A stretch of 64,000 nucleotides of DNA, taken from Paracyclopina nana. Lineage: Eukaryota > Arthropoda > Copepoda > Cyclopoida > Cyclopettidae. Of this stretch, positions 43,637 through 56,024 are shown in pieces (within the stretch, counting starts at the first letter, position 1; each line of letters opens with the position of its first letter). Below the pieces are notes generated by a model. The model saw nothing but the letters and a program-made list of their open reading frames with translations. It had not been told where the DNA came from and ran no database searches. The DNA lies in contig JAGUCH010000003.1 of assembly GCA_019096065.1 (NCBI GenBank), positions 4,712,001 to 4,776,000 on the forward strand, read 5' to 3'. Made by a program: the position numbers and the translations under genes.

Positions 43637-45269
43637 ATGGCAGATTGGGCTTCATTGCTAAATTCTCCGCCCCCGGGGACCCTTCAGACTATTTGTGAGT
43701 GTGAGGGCATGCTTATGGCATCAAACGACCTTCGAGGCCTCAACAAAGTTGCAGAAGTTGTGGACCATTTACCGGTTGCAGACTTGGGTTTGCAGGATCC
43801 CAAAATTGGCCACAAACTGGGTGGGGATTCCACATTTTTGTCTGCCAAGCAAGCATTTCTACAGCCCTCCGAATCCAAGCACCTAAACTTGGCTTCAAAT
43901 CAAGGTTTGCATTCTCTGTGAATAGGCATAAAAAGTTGTTTTCAAGTCCACTTTCAGGGCTTTATAAAGCCATTGAGGACTGGCTTGCTCAAAACGAAGA
44001 GAAGTGGTGGCTGCTTAAAATATTCACAGGAATGACACTATTTCCATCCATCTTAAAGCCTAAAATCCCTCCAGAAGATTTAATGGCCACGTTTTCAAAC
44101 ACGAGAGAGTTCAAGTCTGCTCCTGTCAAATGCATCGCATGGCACCCGCACGTGGCAAAACTCGCATTGGCCATGAAAGATGATGCCGTTCAAATTGTTC
44201 TCACCACTTCGGCAGTAAAGCCACTTCTCAAGCACAAAAAGCAAAAGCAGGTAGCCCTTTCTTCGAGGCATTACAATATTTTTAGCGTCACAATGTGTTC
44301 CTCATGCAGATCTGCTGTCTAGCCTGGAGGCCATTTTCTGCTTCTGAGCTTGCCGTTGGATGTGGCACAGGCGTAATCATATGGACAGTCGATCCAATTT
44401 CAGTAGTCGCTCGGCCTTCAGCAGCATGTGTCTCTCTGCTAAGCGAGGAGCTCAAAAATCACCAACCTGTCACATCGTTGGCGTGGAACCCTCAAGGTAG
44501 CCTGCTACTTACTGGATCTGCCGCTGATAACACGATGTACGTGTGGAATACGGCCACGGAAATGAAAGTTCCCCTTAAGAGAATTGGAGGTGGTGGCGTC
44601 CAACTGGTGTCGTGGTCTCCTCAAGGATCAGCAGTTTTGGCTGCCACTACATCCACAGTTTTTAGAATCTGGAACACAAGTGAAATGTGGCAGCCTGAAA
44701 GATGGTCCATTTTGTCCGGACACATCAACAACGCTTGTTGGTCTCCCTGTGGAACTGTACTACTGTTCACTACTACCACTGAGGCTCAAATTTTCTGCCT
44801 AAGATTTTCGATTGTTGACGAAAACAACACAATTTCAATTCAATCCGCTGGAGCTGCAGTTCCAGTAATGGACTTAGCCAAAGTGACTTTTAATGACTAC
44901 GAAGAGGTTGGAGGCCAGGTACTAGGAATGAAGTGGGATCCCTCTGGTGAGAGACTTGTCGTTTCTTTTACTGAATCCAACTTGATGGCCCTCTTTTGCA
45001 CAAGAGTCACTCCGACAAGTGTTGGCATTTCTCCTTTGGGATTTATTAGAGGAGACGCGGACGAATGTCCTACCTTGATGGAATTCGCAAAGCATTACAA
45101 AGGAGGAGCTTTGCTAAGCATCATATGGTCAAGTGGTAGATTGCAGCATTTCCCCATGTTTTTCCTATCCAACTTGAACCAGGTGGACCAACTTGCACCC
45201 TGCTTGCTAAGCTCTTCTCCTGCTAATGGAGAATTTGCCCCCAGAATTTTTTCAAGCTCTGCTTTTTGA
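43637..45269 (+). CDS. Aladin: Aladin, WD-repeat nucleoporin
   Basis: Three exons, 43637-43904, 43958-44250 and 44310-45269, give 506 aa (human AAAS 546). Aladin is a nuclear pore component anchored through NDC1. Evidence is the N-terminal aladin-specific region and then WD-type repeats: 'APVKCIAWHPHVAKLALAMK', 'CCLAWRPFSASELAVGCGTG', 'PVTSLAWNPQGSLLLTGSA', 'VQLVSWSPQGSAVLAATT' and 'SILSGHINNACWSPCG'. The C-terminal domain has 'GSERLVV'-like sequence (SGERLVVSFTESNLMALF). The ATG at 43637 is chosen because frame extension upstream lacks an ATG. AATAAA overlaps the stop at about 45269. Confidence 0.92.
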
Positions 45270-46147
45270 ATAAACTCGCTGAGCATCCAATTTACATATA
45301 CGTATAGGTGGATTTGGCGGTCATTTTTAAAAGATTTTTCCAAGAAATGGTTGAAACTGTAAAACCTACTTTTCTTAGCAATAAAGTGTTAATGCCTGAT
45401 CTGAGAATAGAATTTTTTTATTTGCCAACGATGAGCAACTTTTTATTTTTGTCTTAATTAGGTGCGTTCAGTTTAAAAATGCATTTGTATGTGAATAAGA
45501 TTCAAAAAAATTTTACAAAAAATTAAAGCGGAACCCCCAGATGGTGCCGAAGCTAACTATTTAGCCAAAACCAAGGCCAAACCTAAAATTGCTAGGATAA
45601 ACAAAATTCAAAAATAGCCACTGATCTTTTAAAAAACAAGTTCTTTCAATCATAAAACGTACACCTATTCGATCTCGTTACTGGCAGAAATTTTAGTAGA
45701 AAAGAATGCCACAAAACTTTGGGGGCCTGTATCTTCACTCAAAGATTGGCAAAAACCTCGTATTCCTATTATTTTCCCTTGTTCACTGATCGAATAACAT
45801 TTTCGTGATCTTTCAAATTTCCCGCGAGTGTACCCACGCCATGACTGAGGTATCGAACAGCTTTTTCTGGGCTAAGAATATTTTAGAGATTTCATCATTA
45901 GTAGCTTTCATCCTCCAGCATTGCGTTTTTTCATTGCGTTTTTTCATAAATTAACAGGACAATACATCATAGCAAATCAATATCAAATTATTGACTCAAA
46001 TAGGTTTTTCTGCAAAAACAGCAGTGAGCATGTCTTATAATATTGGGATTGAGGTAAAAGCTGAACCATTGGAAGTCAAGTTTTGACTGTTTTGTTTTGC
46101 TCTATAAAAACACGCTCGGATTTTGCAGCCTCCTGGCACTTTTCAAA
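45270..46147. other. Intergenic region between aladin and the zinc-finger gene
   Basis: This is 878 bp of AT-rich sequence. A 15-base unit, cattgcgttttttcat, is tandemly repeated near 45920-45950. A short frame from 46030 (MSYNIGIEVKAEPLEVKF) ends before the zinc-finger start and may be a uORF or unused exon. Nothing else is recognised. Confidence 0.5.
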
Positions 46148-47961
46148 ATGGACAGCATTATCAACCTTGATGGCGATAATGTCCAACAGGCAGTTGGTCC
46201 TCATCAAAATGATAACATTGTCCACATTGACGTTGAGCCTGGAACGAAAAAAGTTTTGATTCAGTTTTTGAAGTGAGTGCTTTTCGTTTGACATATCATG
46301 ATAACGGCGGTGCTAACATTTTCCCCTGCATAGATGCTCTTCGTGCTCGTGTGAATTTTCCGATGCTCAACATCGAGTGGCTCACATTAATGTCAGTCAC
46401 CCGAAAATCATGCAAAAGGAAGCGTGGACACCATGCTCCAAGTGTCATATGAGATTTCCAAGGAAAGATATTTTGAGGGAACACATCAAAAGAGTTCATC
46501 ATGGTGGAAAGTAAGTACATAATTTTCTTTGCCAGTACACTCATTACGTCATAATACTGTCGTTACAGGAGCAAATGTTTGATTTGTGATGAGGTTTTCT
46601 GGACAGATGCACTATTTCGTCAACATTGGAAAAAGTGTGTTGCCAAATGGGTAAAAAGTGCCAAAAATGCGCAGGAAAACGCCGCCCTTGAGAGTCAGTT
46701 GATTAACCAGTTGCAAAAACAGCAGCAGCAGCAGCGCTCACAGCACAAATTTCAAGATAAGCAGCAGAGTAGAGTAGACGATGACGAAAGTAGTGATACA
46801 GCCTCACACTCACGAGTGAAATCAGAACCACTAGCAGAAGACGCAAAGAATGACTACAAAGATGACTATCTGTGCGCATTCTGCAAGTTTGTTTTTAGCA
46901 CCAAAGTCGGCTACATGGAGCACACAAAATTGGGCCAATGCAATCAGGTAAAAAGAATAATTTTTCGAAAGTAAATAAGTAGCCATCCATAGCATTAACA
47001 CATCATGATAATCAAATTCTTTAGCCAATGCATGGGAAGTTCACCTGTCCTGTTCCTTGTTATTATTGTCCCGGTCATTGTGCGTCGAGAAAGGCTCTGC
47101 AACTGCATGTCAAAGAAGCTCACTCAATTGTGAGGCCGGTTGTGAAAGAGGAAGATGAGGATGAAGCAAGCAAAGAAGAGACGATGAGAGAGTTGACCAA
47201 GAAAAAGCACATCTATCCTTGCAGGCCTTGCAACAAGAAGTTTGATGATCACCAAGACTTGATCACTCATCAACAGCTCGAGCATAATGAATGCGAAAAT
47301 TGCTTTAAATACTTTTCTCAAGTGAGCTCCTCCCTTTTTCCCTTATGCTAACGGAACAATGCTATCTTTTTCATAGGAAAAGCTAGAAAATCACAAAACT
47401 GAGGATGCCCAAGGGAACAAAATGTGCAGCATCATTTGCACGATTTGCGGCGCCAACCCCGAATTCAAAGTTGGCGAGGCGTATGTTGACCACATGAATG
47501 AAAAGCACCGCTCAATGGTGGGTGTGAATTGGTTTCAATGCGTTCATTGCCTTAAATTGAACAAGCGCTATTACAACAGGTAAACGCAGTGAAGCTTTCC
47601 TAAAAAAGGGCTCTGTTTAAACCCGCTTTTTAGGTACTATCCAACCCAAAAATCTCTACAACTTCACTTGGTCTCCGTGCACTCGGCTGCCATACAACCC
47701 GAGAACATTTTATCTCTGGCAGCTCGTCAAGTGACGTCTTCCAGCTTACGAAATCAAATTGTGAACTCGACAAATAGCACGAACGGCCAAACTCAAGAGA
47801 TTCTCCAGCAATTTCAGATACAAATTCAAGACCCATCAGAGATGGAGGGTGGAAGTGCCTCGAGTCAAGGCACACAGCAAATCCAAATCATTCAGACTGA
47901 ACCTAACACCCCGGATCAGCCGCAAATCATTACTCTCTATACTTGGAATGGGAGTCATTAA
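46148..47961 (+). CDS. C2H2 zinc-finger protein, multi-exon
   Basis: Six exons join in phase: 46148-46272, 46334-46510, 46569-46947, 47025-47321, 47377-47579 and 47634-47961, giving 502 aa. At least six Cys/His pairs are spread through exons 2-5, for example CSSCSCEFSDAQHRVAHINV, CSKCHMRFPRKDILREHIKR and CRPCNKKFDDHQDLITHQQL. A CAG run in exon 3 encodes QQQQQ, and an acidic stretch contains 'RVKSEPLAED', a likely SUMO site. The C-terminal 100 residues are Gln/Ser/Thr-rich (activation-domain-like). It is probably a nuclear regulator; I cannot name an orthologue. It converges on UCKL1 with only 78 bp between stops. Confidence 0.85.
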
Positions 47962-48039
47962 AAGCAAGCTTTGCATGAGGCAATTTTCAAAGGATTTTAT
48001 TAACATTCATATTCTTTCTCATTATTTTGCTTGATGACT

Positions 48040-49855
48040 TTACTCCGTACCGAAGTATCGATCAGCAAAGTTTCCAAAGCCAGGGACAATCTGAAAATTG
48101 TCATTGATGGACGGATCGACTTCTGACGTGACTATTTTCACATTTTTGAAAGCGTAGGCAATGGTTACTACTCCTCCGATAGCCGTGAGAATGGAGACGA
48201 GAGTAATGTTCTCTTCAGGCACATCGTGATCAATCAGCACCCGAATCGCCATCATTGATGCCGCACCTGTTGCAATAGCAGCATCCATTAGGATAACTCG
48301 ATACTCCTTTATATCCTCGGGAAGCTTTAGGTAATAGAGCTCCGGCTCGCCAGTTTCAGGATTGGTCTGAATCAAGATTTTACCAACGCGAACGTCTTTG
48401 CAAACGTCCTCGAGAGCATCTTCAAGAGGCTCTCCTCCACAAATGATGGAAACTCCGCACACTTTGCTGCAGCAGCTGGCTTTCCCTTTGTAGGGTACCC
48501 CTGCATAGAAATAAGGCGCGAGTCGATATGCACTTATATTGCTGATGCTTATTACCTTGAGGAGTGTCCACGATCTTTGGCTCATACGGCATCAACGACA
48601 AAGCATGCTCAACGACAAGTCTTATTAGTCTTTTTGAGTAAAACATGAATTCGTCTCTCGGAGTGTCCTTATTGCGAATGAAAGTGTGCATCCCCCTAAT
48701 TTGCGGAGTCATCGGTAGCACGTGCAATGTTGAAGGCTTCCAATTCTCCTCCATCATCATGTTGTTAGCCTTGGAGACGAGCTCGCTTCTGAGTTTGTGC
48801 CCTTTGGCCATCATTTGAGACCTAACGTGCTGAACGATTAGGTCGATAGCCACAGAATTTTCTCCGCCTCTCGGAACGATGATATCCGCGTGGGTCATGG
48901 TCGGAGCGATAAAGTTCTTGAATGCAGGCTTCACGTGGCGATCATATTGCTCAAGCACACTTTTGCAATCCCTGCCTCGTTGCGCGGTGTCACGTTTCAA
49001 CCTTCTGCAAAGTCTCAAATCTGCGTCCGTATCCACGAACACCTTCATGTTCAACATGTCCCTGACTTTGGCATCGTAGAAGGCGAATATCCCTTCGAAA
49101 ATGATCACGTTGGCTCCATACATTTGGACCACGCGATCCTCACGTTGATGTGTGACAAAGTTGTAGATGGGAACTTTGACTTCTTTGTACTCTTTAAGAC
49201 GTTTCAGGGTGTCAATGAGAAGCTCAAAATCAAAAGCCTCGGGTCGGTCAAAATTGTACTCATTCTTGGCAGCCGCCTCATGTTGCTCATGAGTGAGAAT
49301 CTGAAAAGATTCCAAAGTGATTATTCTTCAGAATATGAAGTACAGTGCATACCTTGTAAAAGGAGTCCATGGAGAGTAGGGTTACCCATTTAAGGTCGAG
49401 TTCTCTTATGATATGGGTAGCTACTGTGGTTTTGCCGCTTGCACTACCACCGCTAATGCCGATAATAAACGGCTCCTTCTTCACGCCACCATCTTGGTAG
49501 AACCACGGTGGTCTTCCTGTACGCCAAAATGATTCATTAAGCCATTACGACGCAAAAAAAGATTAAGTGTACCTTGAACAAAGATGGTTTTCTTTGACTT
49601 GACATCATGCAATATTGGCTCCCTTTCCGTGCTCACCACGTTAGCGTTCAGAGAAATTGTTCTTTGTCGAGAAACATGAGATATTTTTTCAAAAGGACGG
49701 CTTCTTTGATGCCGCTCGGGGAGGCCATATTCGGAGACTGACCTGATCAAAATCGGGTGATCATGCGGCCTCATGCTTGAGGATGGAAGTGGTAGCGTCC
49801 TAAGAGACTCAAGCAAGTCTTCACCCTCCTCATCGTTGCAAGGAGGCGAGGACAT
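48040..49855 (-). CDS. UCKL1: Uridine-cytidine kinase-like 1 (kinase plus UPRT domain)
   Basis: Four exons on the minus strand, 49855-49573, 49516-49353, 49300-48556 and 48500-48040, give 550 aa (human UCKL1 548). The N-terminal 100 residues are variable. The uridine kinase domain (about 108-325) has the P-loop [12 protein letters not shown], 'LLSMDSFYK', 'IFEGIFAF' and '[20 protein letters not shown]'. The C-terminal domain resembles uracil phosphoribosyltransferase ('[18 protein letters not shown]', '[20 protein letters not shown]', '[14 protein letters not shown]'). The kinase acts in pyrimidine salvage. In this family the UPRT half lacks part of the PRPP loop, as here ([11 protein letters not shown]), and is thought inactive. 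An upstream ATG within the frame is absent, so 49855 is the chosen start. Confidence 0.95.
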
Positions 49856-50496
49856 TTTCAATCTTATTTAATCTGATTACTGTTGCGATTTGACGGAATT
49901 ATTTCGTGATCGAAGCTAAAATAGATAGCGCGAGCAATAGCTGTGCATTACACAGTGGCTTCAACACTGCAGCATTATATGCGTACCTCTATGTCTGCGA
50001 CTAACATGCACAATCGCAGCGTGCTTCGAAGAAATCTACTCCTTCCTATGCTATAACAACGCCACTGTAATCTAATCAAGAGTAGCTCGTTGACCATGAC
50101 ATTCACAAAAATTAAAATAAAAATAAGCCAGATAATTATGACATTTTTATGCAAAGTAAGCAACATTATTAACGCTTTAGCTTGGCTATATAGCGTCAAA
50201 ATATTGCTTAACTACGTACATCGCTCATCTGCGCGTTGATCTCACTTCATGCCATATGCAACAATACGTCATGCTATCGATCGAATATGCAGTAATCGGA
50301 GCAGTTAAAAAAGGATTGCTTTTTCGAATATTTGTAGATAAAGCTAGCGAACAGCAAGTTGAGATCCGCTGTCGCGCACTTGTATGACGTCGAAGTTTAG
50401 CTAGTACATAGAAGGTGGCTGCTTTCACTTTCAACAAACAGCTGATCGCAGCATAGCTCATTGCAGTAGCTGTCCCACCATTTTTTGAACGCCACC
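49856..50496. promoter_or_regulatory. Divergent region between UCKL1 and GALT
   Basis: The 641 bp lie between head-to-head starts. No coding frame of note or clear core promoter element is visible. The GALT ATG lies in a textbook Kozak context (GCCACCATGG). Confidence 0.4.
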
Positions 50497-51761
<1,265 letters not shown>

Positions 51762-51894
51762 GAAAATAAAAATTATTGTTTTAAATGATCCTGCTTGAAA
51801 TCAAGCCTTTTATTATGAAGGACTACATACAATAATGTATTATATGTTAGTTAAGTGGAAAAGGTTTTCGGTATAAAAGCACGTTTAAAAAAGC

Positions 51895-53260
51895 TCAGAC
51901 AAATTTGCCAACCATGTCGTCCAAACACTGGACCAAAAACAAGTCTTTTGCCCGCGATTCCTTGACGTGAGAAGATAACTTATCTGCAAAAGCGTGTACC
52001 AACTTGCTATCAAATGGCATCTTGAGCAAGAGCTCAAACTGTCCTGTGATTTCTTGCTCCACCAAACCAGGTGGCGTTTGCACTCTCACATTCTCAATGA
52101 CTCCATTGACGACTTCAATTTCGAAAAGAATACTGGCTTTCACATTTCCAGCCGCGATGGCTTCAGGCACTTGAAAGCTGTTCGTGATCTTCAGTGAGAG
52201 AAAAACATTTTAGAGAAGGTAAACGCAAACAATAATCGGAATAGTATACCTTGAATTTCGGAGTCTTTCCAAAAATCCATTGTTGGCTGTAGAAGTCTTC
52301 CCTCAATTTGTCCAGCCCAGGGAACCAGTCATTGTCAGGCCTAATCATTTGGAATCCTCTTTGCTTAGATATGGCGTTGGCCCCTTCATCTTCTCCATCG
52401 ACATTTGTGCGAAGAAACTCCCAACCTACAGCTTCTTGAAGCATGTTCACATCAAGGTTGGGAAGGACCTTGGCCAAGTTCATGACAGGAACTCGTACAC
52501 TTTGTGTAGCTCTGCTTTCGATTCCCTCCTATGGAATAACACCAATTTAACTTTATATTTGGCAGTCAATCAAAAGTTCTTACGGCTTTGGAGTCGAGTG
52601 CGTCATGGAGAACGCATTCATTGACATCCACAAGGACAGTGCAGTGATGGTAGGCTGTGTCTTTGCCCAATTTGGCAGCAGTACCCGATATCTTGTGGGT
52701 ATCGTCCAAGACAATATCTTCCCTCTTATTGACACTGACATTGAGGCTAGTCATGCGTTGAATTGCGCTGCAAATAATATCCAGGTTTCTGCGTCGATCA
52801 TAACGCGATCTCCTCGTGAAAAAGGTGCAGTTCAAGTTGCCAAGGTCGTGGTAGACTGTTCCACCTCCACTGTTTCTCCTGGCAAGATTGATGTTTTGCT
52901 CCCTCAAAAAGGGCACATTTGCTTCTGTCCACGGATTTTGGTGCCTACCAATCACAACACAAGGGCTGTTTCTCCACAAGAGAAGCAAATGCTGAAGATA
53001 ATCGTCATTTCAGTTGGGATACAAATTTAAATTACTAGCATTACCTTATGGTCAAAATCATGGTGCTGGTACAGCCAATCCTCCAGAGCTAAATTAGTGA
53101 AAACATCATTGGACTGAGAAATGAACACTTGTCTCACAGGATCCCTGAGGAAGGTTGATTCAGGCTGATTTCTAGTGGATAATGGTCGGATGCCAACACT
53201 GATGACTGAAGGGAAAAGTTTCATTGATGGCCTCACTGCAGAAACACACTTGAGCAGCAT
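51895..53260 (-). CDS. LIPT1: Lipoyltransferase 1, mitochondrial
   Basis: Four exons on the minus strand, 53260-53045, 52991-52584, 52528-52250 and 52188-51895, give 398 aa. LIPT1 transfers lipoyl groups onto E2 subunits of mitochondrial 2-oxoacid dehydrogenases. Conserved blocks: 'PCVVIGRHQNPWTEANV', 'ARRNSGGGTVYHDLGNLNC', 'HKISGTAAKLGKDTAYHHCT' and, near the C-terminal domain, 'WIFGKTPKFK'. The N-terminus (MLLKCVSAVRPSMKLFPSVI) is basic, consistent with mitochondrial import. The ATG at 53260 is chosen; the open frame continues upstream to 53344 without a better ATG. Introns are 53-61 bp. Confidence 0.95.
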
Positions 53261-54237
53261 TGTTGAGCTGAAAGTCTTTAATTGTACACAAAGTCGTTGA
53301 TTAGAATGATGAAGGTGAGCCTCCTGCAGCAGATGAACGGACAAGGTAAGAATGAATTTTCATAGTCAAGTGGAACCATTTGCTGGTGGCATGGAGGCCC
53401 GAGGTCAATAAATGCATGGACGGACAGGTGTGTCTTCTTTCACTCATTCCAAAGTTGCAATCACTAAAATATATCTTCTGATCGGACCTCTACAAATCAA
53501 GCTAGAAATAAAATCAATGTTACCTTCTACCACAGGAGCATAATTTAAACTTTGTTTTACTTTCTTGGCAGGTTAGCTCTTAGATTTCTTTATTAAACTA
53601 GTTTTGGGTTGCTAAGGAAACGGCTGGCACACAAATCATCCCCTGCATAGAGCTGATGCTTTGCTGCATAGAATGCTTTTTAGGGAGGCTAGAGGGTGTG
53701 TAAAAGAGATGGCTTTCTTTTTTGGGCCAATATATCACGAGGGTAGTGTGTGATGTTGCACTTAAGCTAAGTATGCAGTATATTTATTAATACTAATTGG
53801 CTTGCCTTTGCGATGAAATAAAATTGACGTTGCACAAGACAGGCAGACTTTAAGATTGAAGGCAGTCGTACTTACTTTGAAAAAACCTGTTTGTCATGCC
53901 TTTGCTGCGTGACAATCACCTTTTGTAGCTACGGGCATTTTCCAACAACGATTTCCAGTCAGATTTTTCCCGAGCTTGTCTCAAAAAAACTAATCCTAAT
54001 GCTCAGTAGTTGATCCAAATTAGCACAGAACCAGAAGTTTAACTAGCAAATAGCGCTGTCAATGAAAAAAAGTGCCTTTGTTGTTTTCAAAAAGCGCAAG
54101 GATGATGTAAAAACTCACGCAACCTTAGCTGCATTTCCACGCACGCATAAATTCAGTTAGCGGTGTGCTAAAATATACCACAAAAAAATCTGCTGATCTT
54201 GATTTAATCATAAAAATAAAGATGAATTATGAAAAGT
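53261..54237. other. Intergenic region between LIPT1 and the 54.2 kb gene
   Basis: This is 977 bp with no recognised gene, RNA or repeat. It should hold the LIPT1 promoter (near 53.3 kb) and the 3' UTR of the unknown gene ending at 54238. Confidence 0.5.
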
Positions 54238-54912
54238 TCATTGATACCATAAGATATTCAAAGGCTCTGAAACTTCAGCTCGTTTTGTGAGGAGTCGAAT
54301 CATTGTGTCACTCACTTCCAATCGTTGGTCGATTGTGGTCACTAAGTTATCCACGGCTCTTAATAAATTAGAGCTTTCGTCATTTGAGGACTCTAACAAG
54401 CACGACAGATTATCCTTTAAAACAATTCCGAGGTGCGCTGCTCGGACCTGAAGCACTTTTGGAATAATGTCCTTGGTTAAATATTTGAAGGGAAGTTCCG
54501 GTAGACTGCGACGGCTCAAAAAGCTGTAATATTCCTGCAGATGAAACAGTGGATGAAAAGCTTTCTTAGTAAGCTCCAAATCATGAACACCACAACGAAT
54601 TTGAGGATCGACCAGTTGCATTAGCCTCGTTCCGGCATAAGCAGCCCCAGCAAATTGTTTAGATGCAGTGTTTAAAATGGCCTGATACGTAATGGTGTTC
54701 AAGCTCCAATTAGCTGCTACTTCTCGTAAGAACTGCCCTAAAGCAGCTACGAATGCAGTTGTATAAAACAGATTGTTTGTCTTGAACTTGTCCTTTTTCA
54801 CAGCCAAAATAGCATTGGGCATTCGGACCTCTTCAATTTCTCTCATATTTGACTCAATTTGCGCATCCAATGCGTCCAATACTTGGTTCAATATTTCAAT
54901 GTTCAAATCCAT
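54238..54912 (-). CDS. Uncharacterised helical protein
   Basis: An intronless frame of 224 aa starts at the ATG at 54912 on the minus strand (MDLNIEILNQVLDALDAQI). It is predicted to be almost wholly helical, with heptad-like leucines near the N-terminus and in 'LEYSS'-free C-terminal helices ('LRAVDNLVTTIDQRLEVSDT'). It has no signal peptide, membrane segment, Cys/His motif or enzyme motif. The composition is protein-like and the frame is long, so a real gene is likely, but I do not recognise the family. A preceding 5' exon is possible: the start lies just after AG sites (TTTTCAG, TTGCAG). Confidence 0.7.
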   Translation of the reverse strand: MDLNIEILNQVLDALDAQIESNMREIEEVRMPNAILAVKKDKFKTNNLFYTTAFVAALGQFLREVAANWSLNTITYQAILNTASKQFAGAAYAGTRLMQLVDPQIRCGVHDLELTKKAFHPLFHLQEYYSFLSRRSLPELPFKYLTKDIIPKVLQVRAAHLGIVLKDNLSCLLESSNDESSNLLRAVDNLVTTIDQRLEVSDTMIRLLTKRAEVSEPLNILWYQ

Positions 54913-55119
54913 GTCTGCAACTGAAAACAATTTTCGTATGATGATGATGACACCTATTTGTGGTTTCCTTCTTAGGCTCTAAATTGATTCAAATTGGGCG
55001 CGTTAGCGCTAAAATGAAACACACAACAAAAAAGGAGACAGAGTAGTTTGCTATTATCCTCTTGGCAATAACTTTTATTCATGGGAAACTACTAACGGAC
55101 GTATACTAAGGTACCTTGT

Positions 55120-55550
55120 TCATTGAAGGCAACGGATGATGATCCCATAAATAGCAGGCAAGAAGCAGTAGTTAAGAGGCAACAGGTCCTTGGAAGTCCT
55201 AGCAGCTGTATCAGCATCCTGCAAAAAACGTAGTTTCTTTGTTCACAAAGCTAAAGGTCGTGACCTAACGTGCATAAAATGGTTCCCTGTCAATTTTTGA
55301 CATTTTGCGCGCCAGTTGCCACCCGAAAAAAGTTGGAATTATCACCAGCAATAAACGAGCCCTACTTTTTGACATTAAAATATGTGATAACCTACCTTTG
55401 TATTTCGAGCAATCCTCAATGACAAAATCTATTTTAATATCAATATTTTAAAAGGCTGACGAAAGAGGAAGAAAACGGAGAACGGAGCGCTACCTTTGCT
55501 ACGGCAGCCTGATTAGAACTAGAGGAGGAAGATCTAACAGAAGTTTGCAT
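55120..55550 (-). CDS. Candidate 51-aa tail-anchored micropeptide
   Basis: Two short exons on the minus strand, 55550-55494 and 55218-55120, join in phase 0 across an intron with GT and a tract TTTTTTGCAG. The protein starts MQTSVRSSSSSSNQAAVAK, continues DADTAARTSKD, and ends with the hydrophobic segment LLPLNYCFLPAIYGIIIRCL plus Q. A minus-strand AATAAA lies about 45 nt after the stop (near 55070). The layout (start, donor, acceptor, phase, poly(A) signal) supports a small gene encoding a single-pass membrane peptide. It does not match the sarcolamban or phospholamban sequences I know. The evidence is structural only; no homologue is known to me. Confidence 0.45.
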
Positions 55551-56024
55551 CTTTCTCGCCTGGAATGCAAACCAAATAGTAATGACATCACATATAGTCG
55601 TAGCATACTCTTAAGCATTTGTTTGAACAAGGTTTCGTCATTTCAATTTCTCTTTCGTCCTACATAATGCTCGACCTTATTGGTAAAAGGCATAAAAAAT
55701 AAGATGCTTTTACGATTTGTGAATGTCTAACAGAATTATTGGCATTTTTTCAAAGCAAAAGCCCAAGAAAAAAATATGCTTGCAAAATGTCACCTACAAA
55801 AAAATCAAAGGTCAATTGAGGATCGAGCTTGAGCATTTGCCTGAATGTGCAGCAAAATGTCAAAACAGCACAATTTGAAAGAGGTTGAAATTAAGTGCGC
55901 ATTTCATTAACGCGTGCTTGCAAAGACAGAAAATCCCACAAAGTTGACGCGAATAAAAAACACCCATCTTAAAGGCAAATTGCACCCGGAACAATAGTAC
56001 GAACGACAACGCGAGCTTTATTCA
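55551..56024. other. Intergenic region with no recognised feature
   Basis: This 474 bp AT-rich stretch lies between the micropeptide candidate and the dehydrogenase. A minus-strand AATAAA at about 56013-56018 belongs to the dehydrogenase gene. Nothing else is supported. Confidence 0.5.

Noticed and set aside
45920..45950. Short tandem cattgcgttttttcat as a CRISPR-like repeat
   Set aside because: It is just two copies with no spacer, in a eukaryotic genome.
46030..46083. Upstream exon MSYNIGIEVKAEPLEVKF for the zinc-finger gene
   Set aside because: The only donor-like sites give the wrong phase for the exon at 46148, so it was left as a possible uORF.
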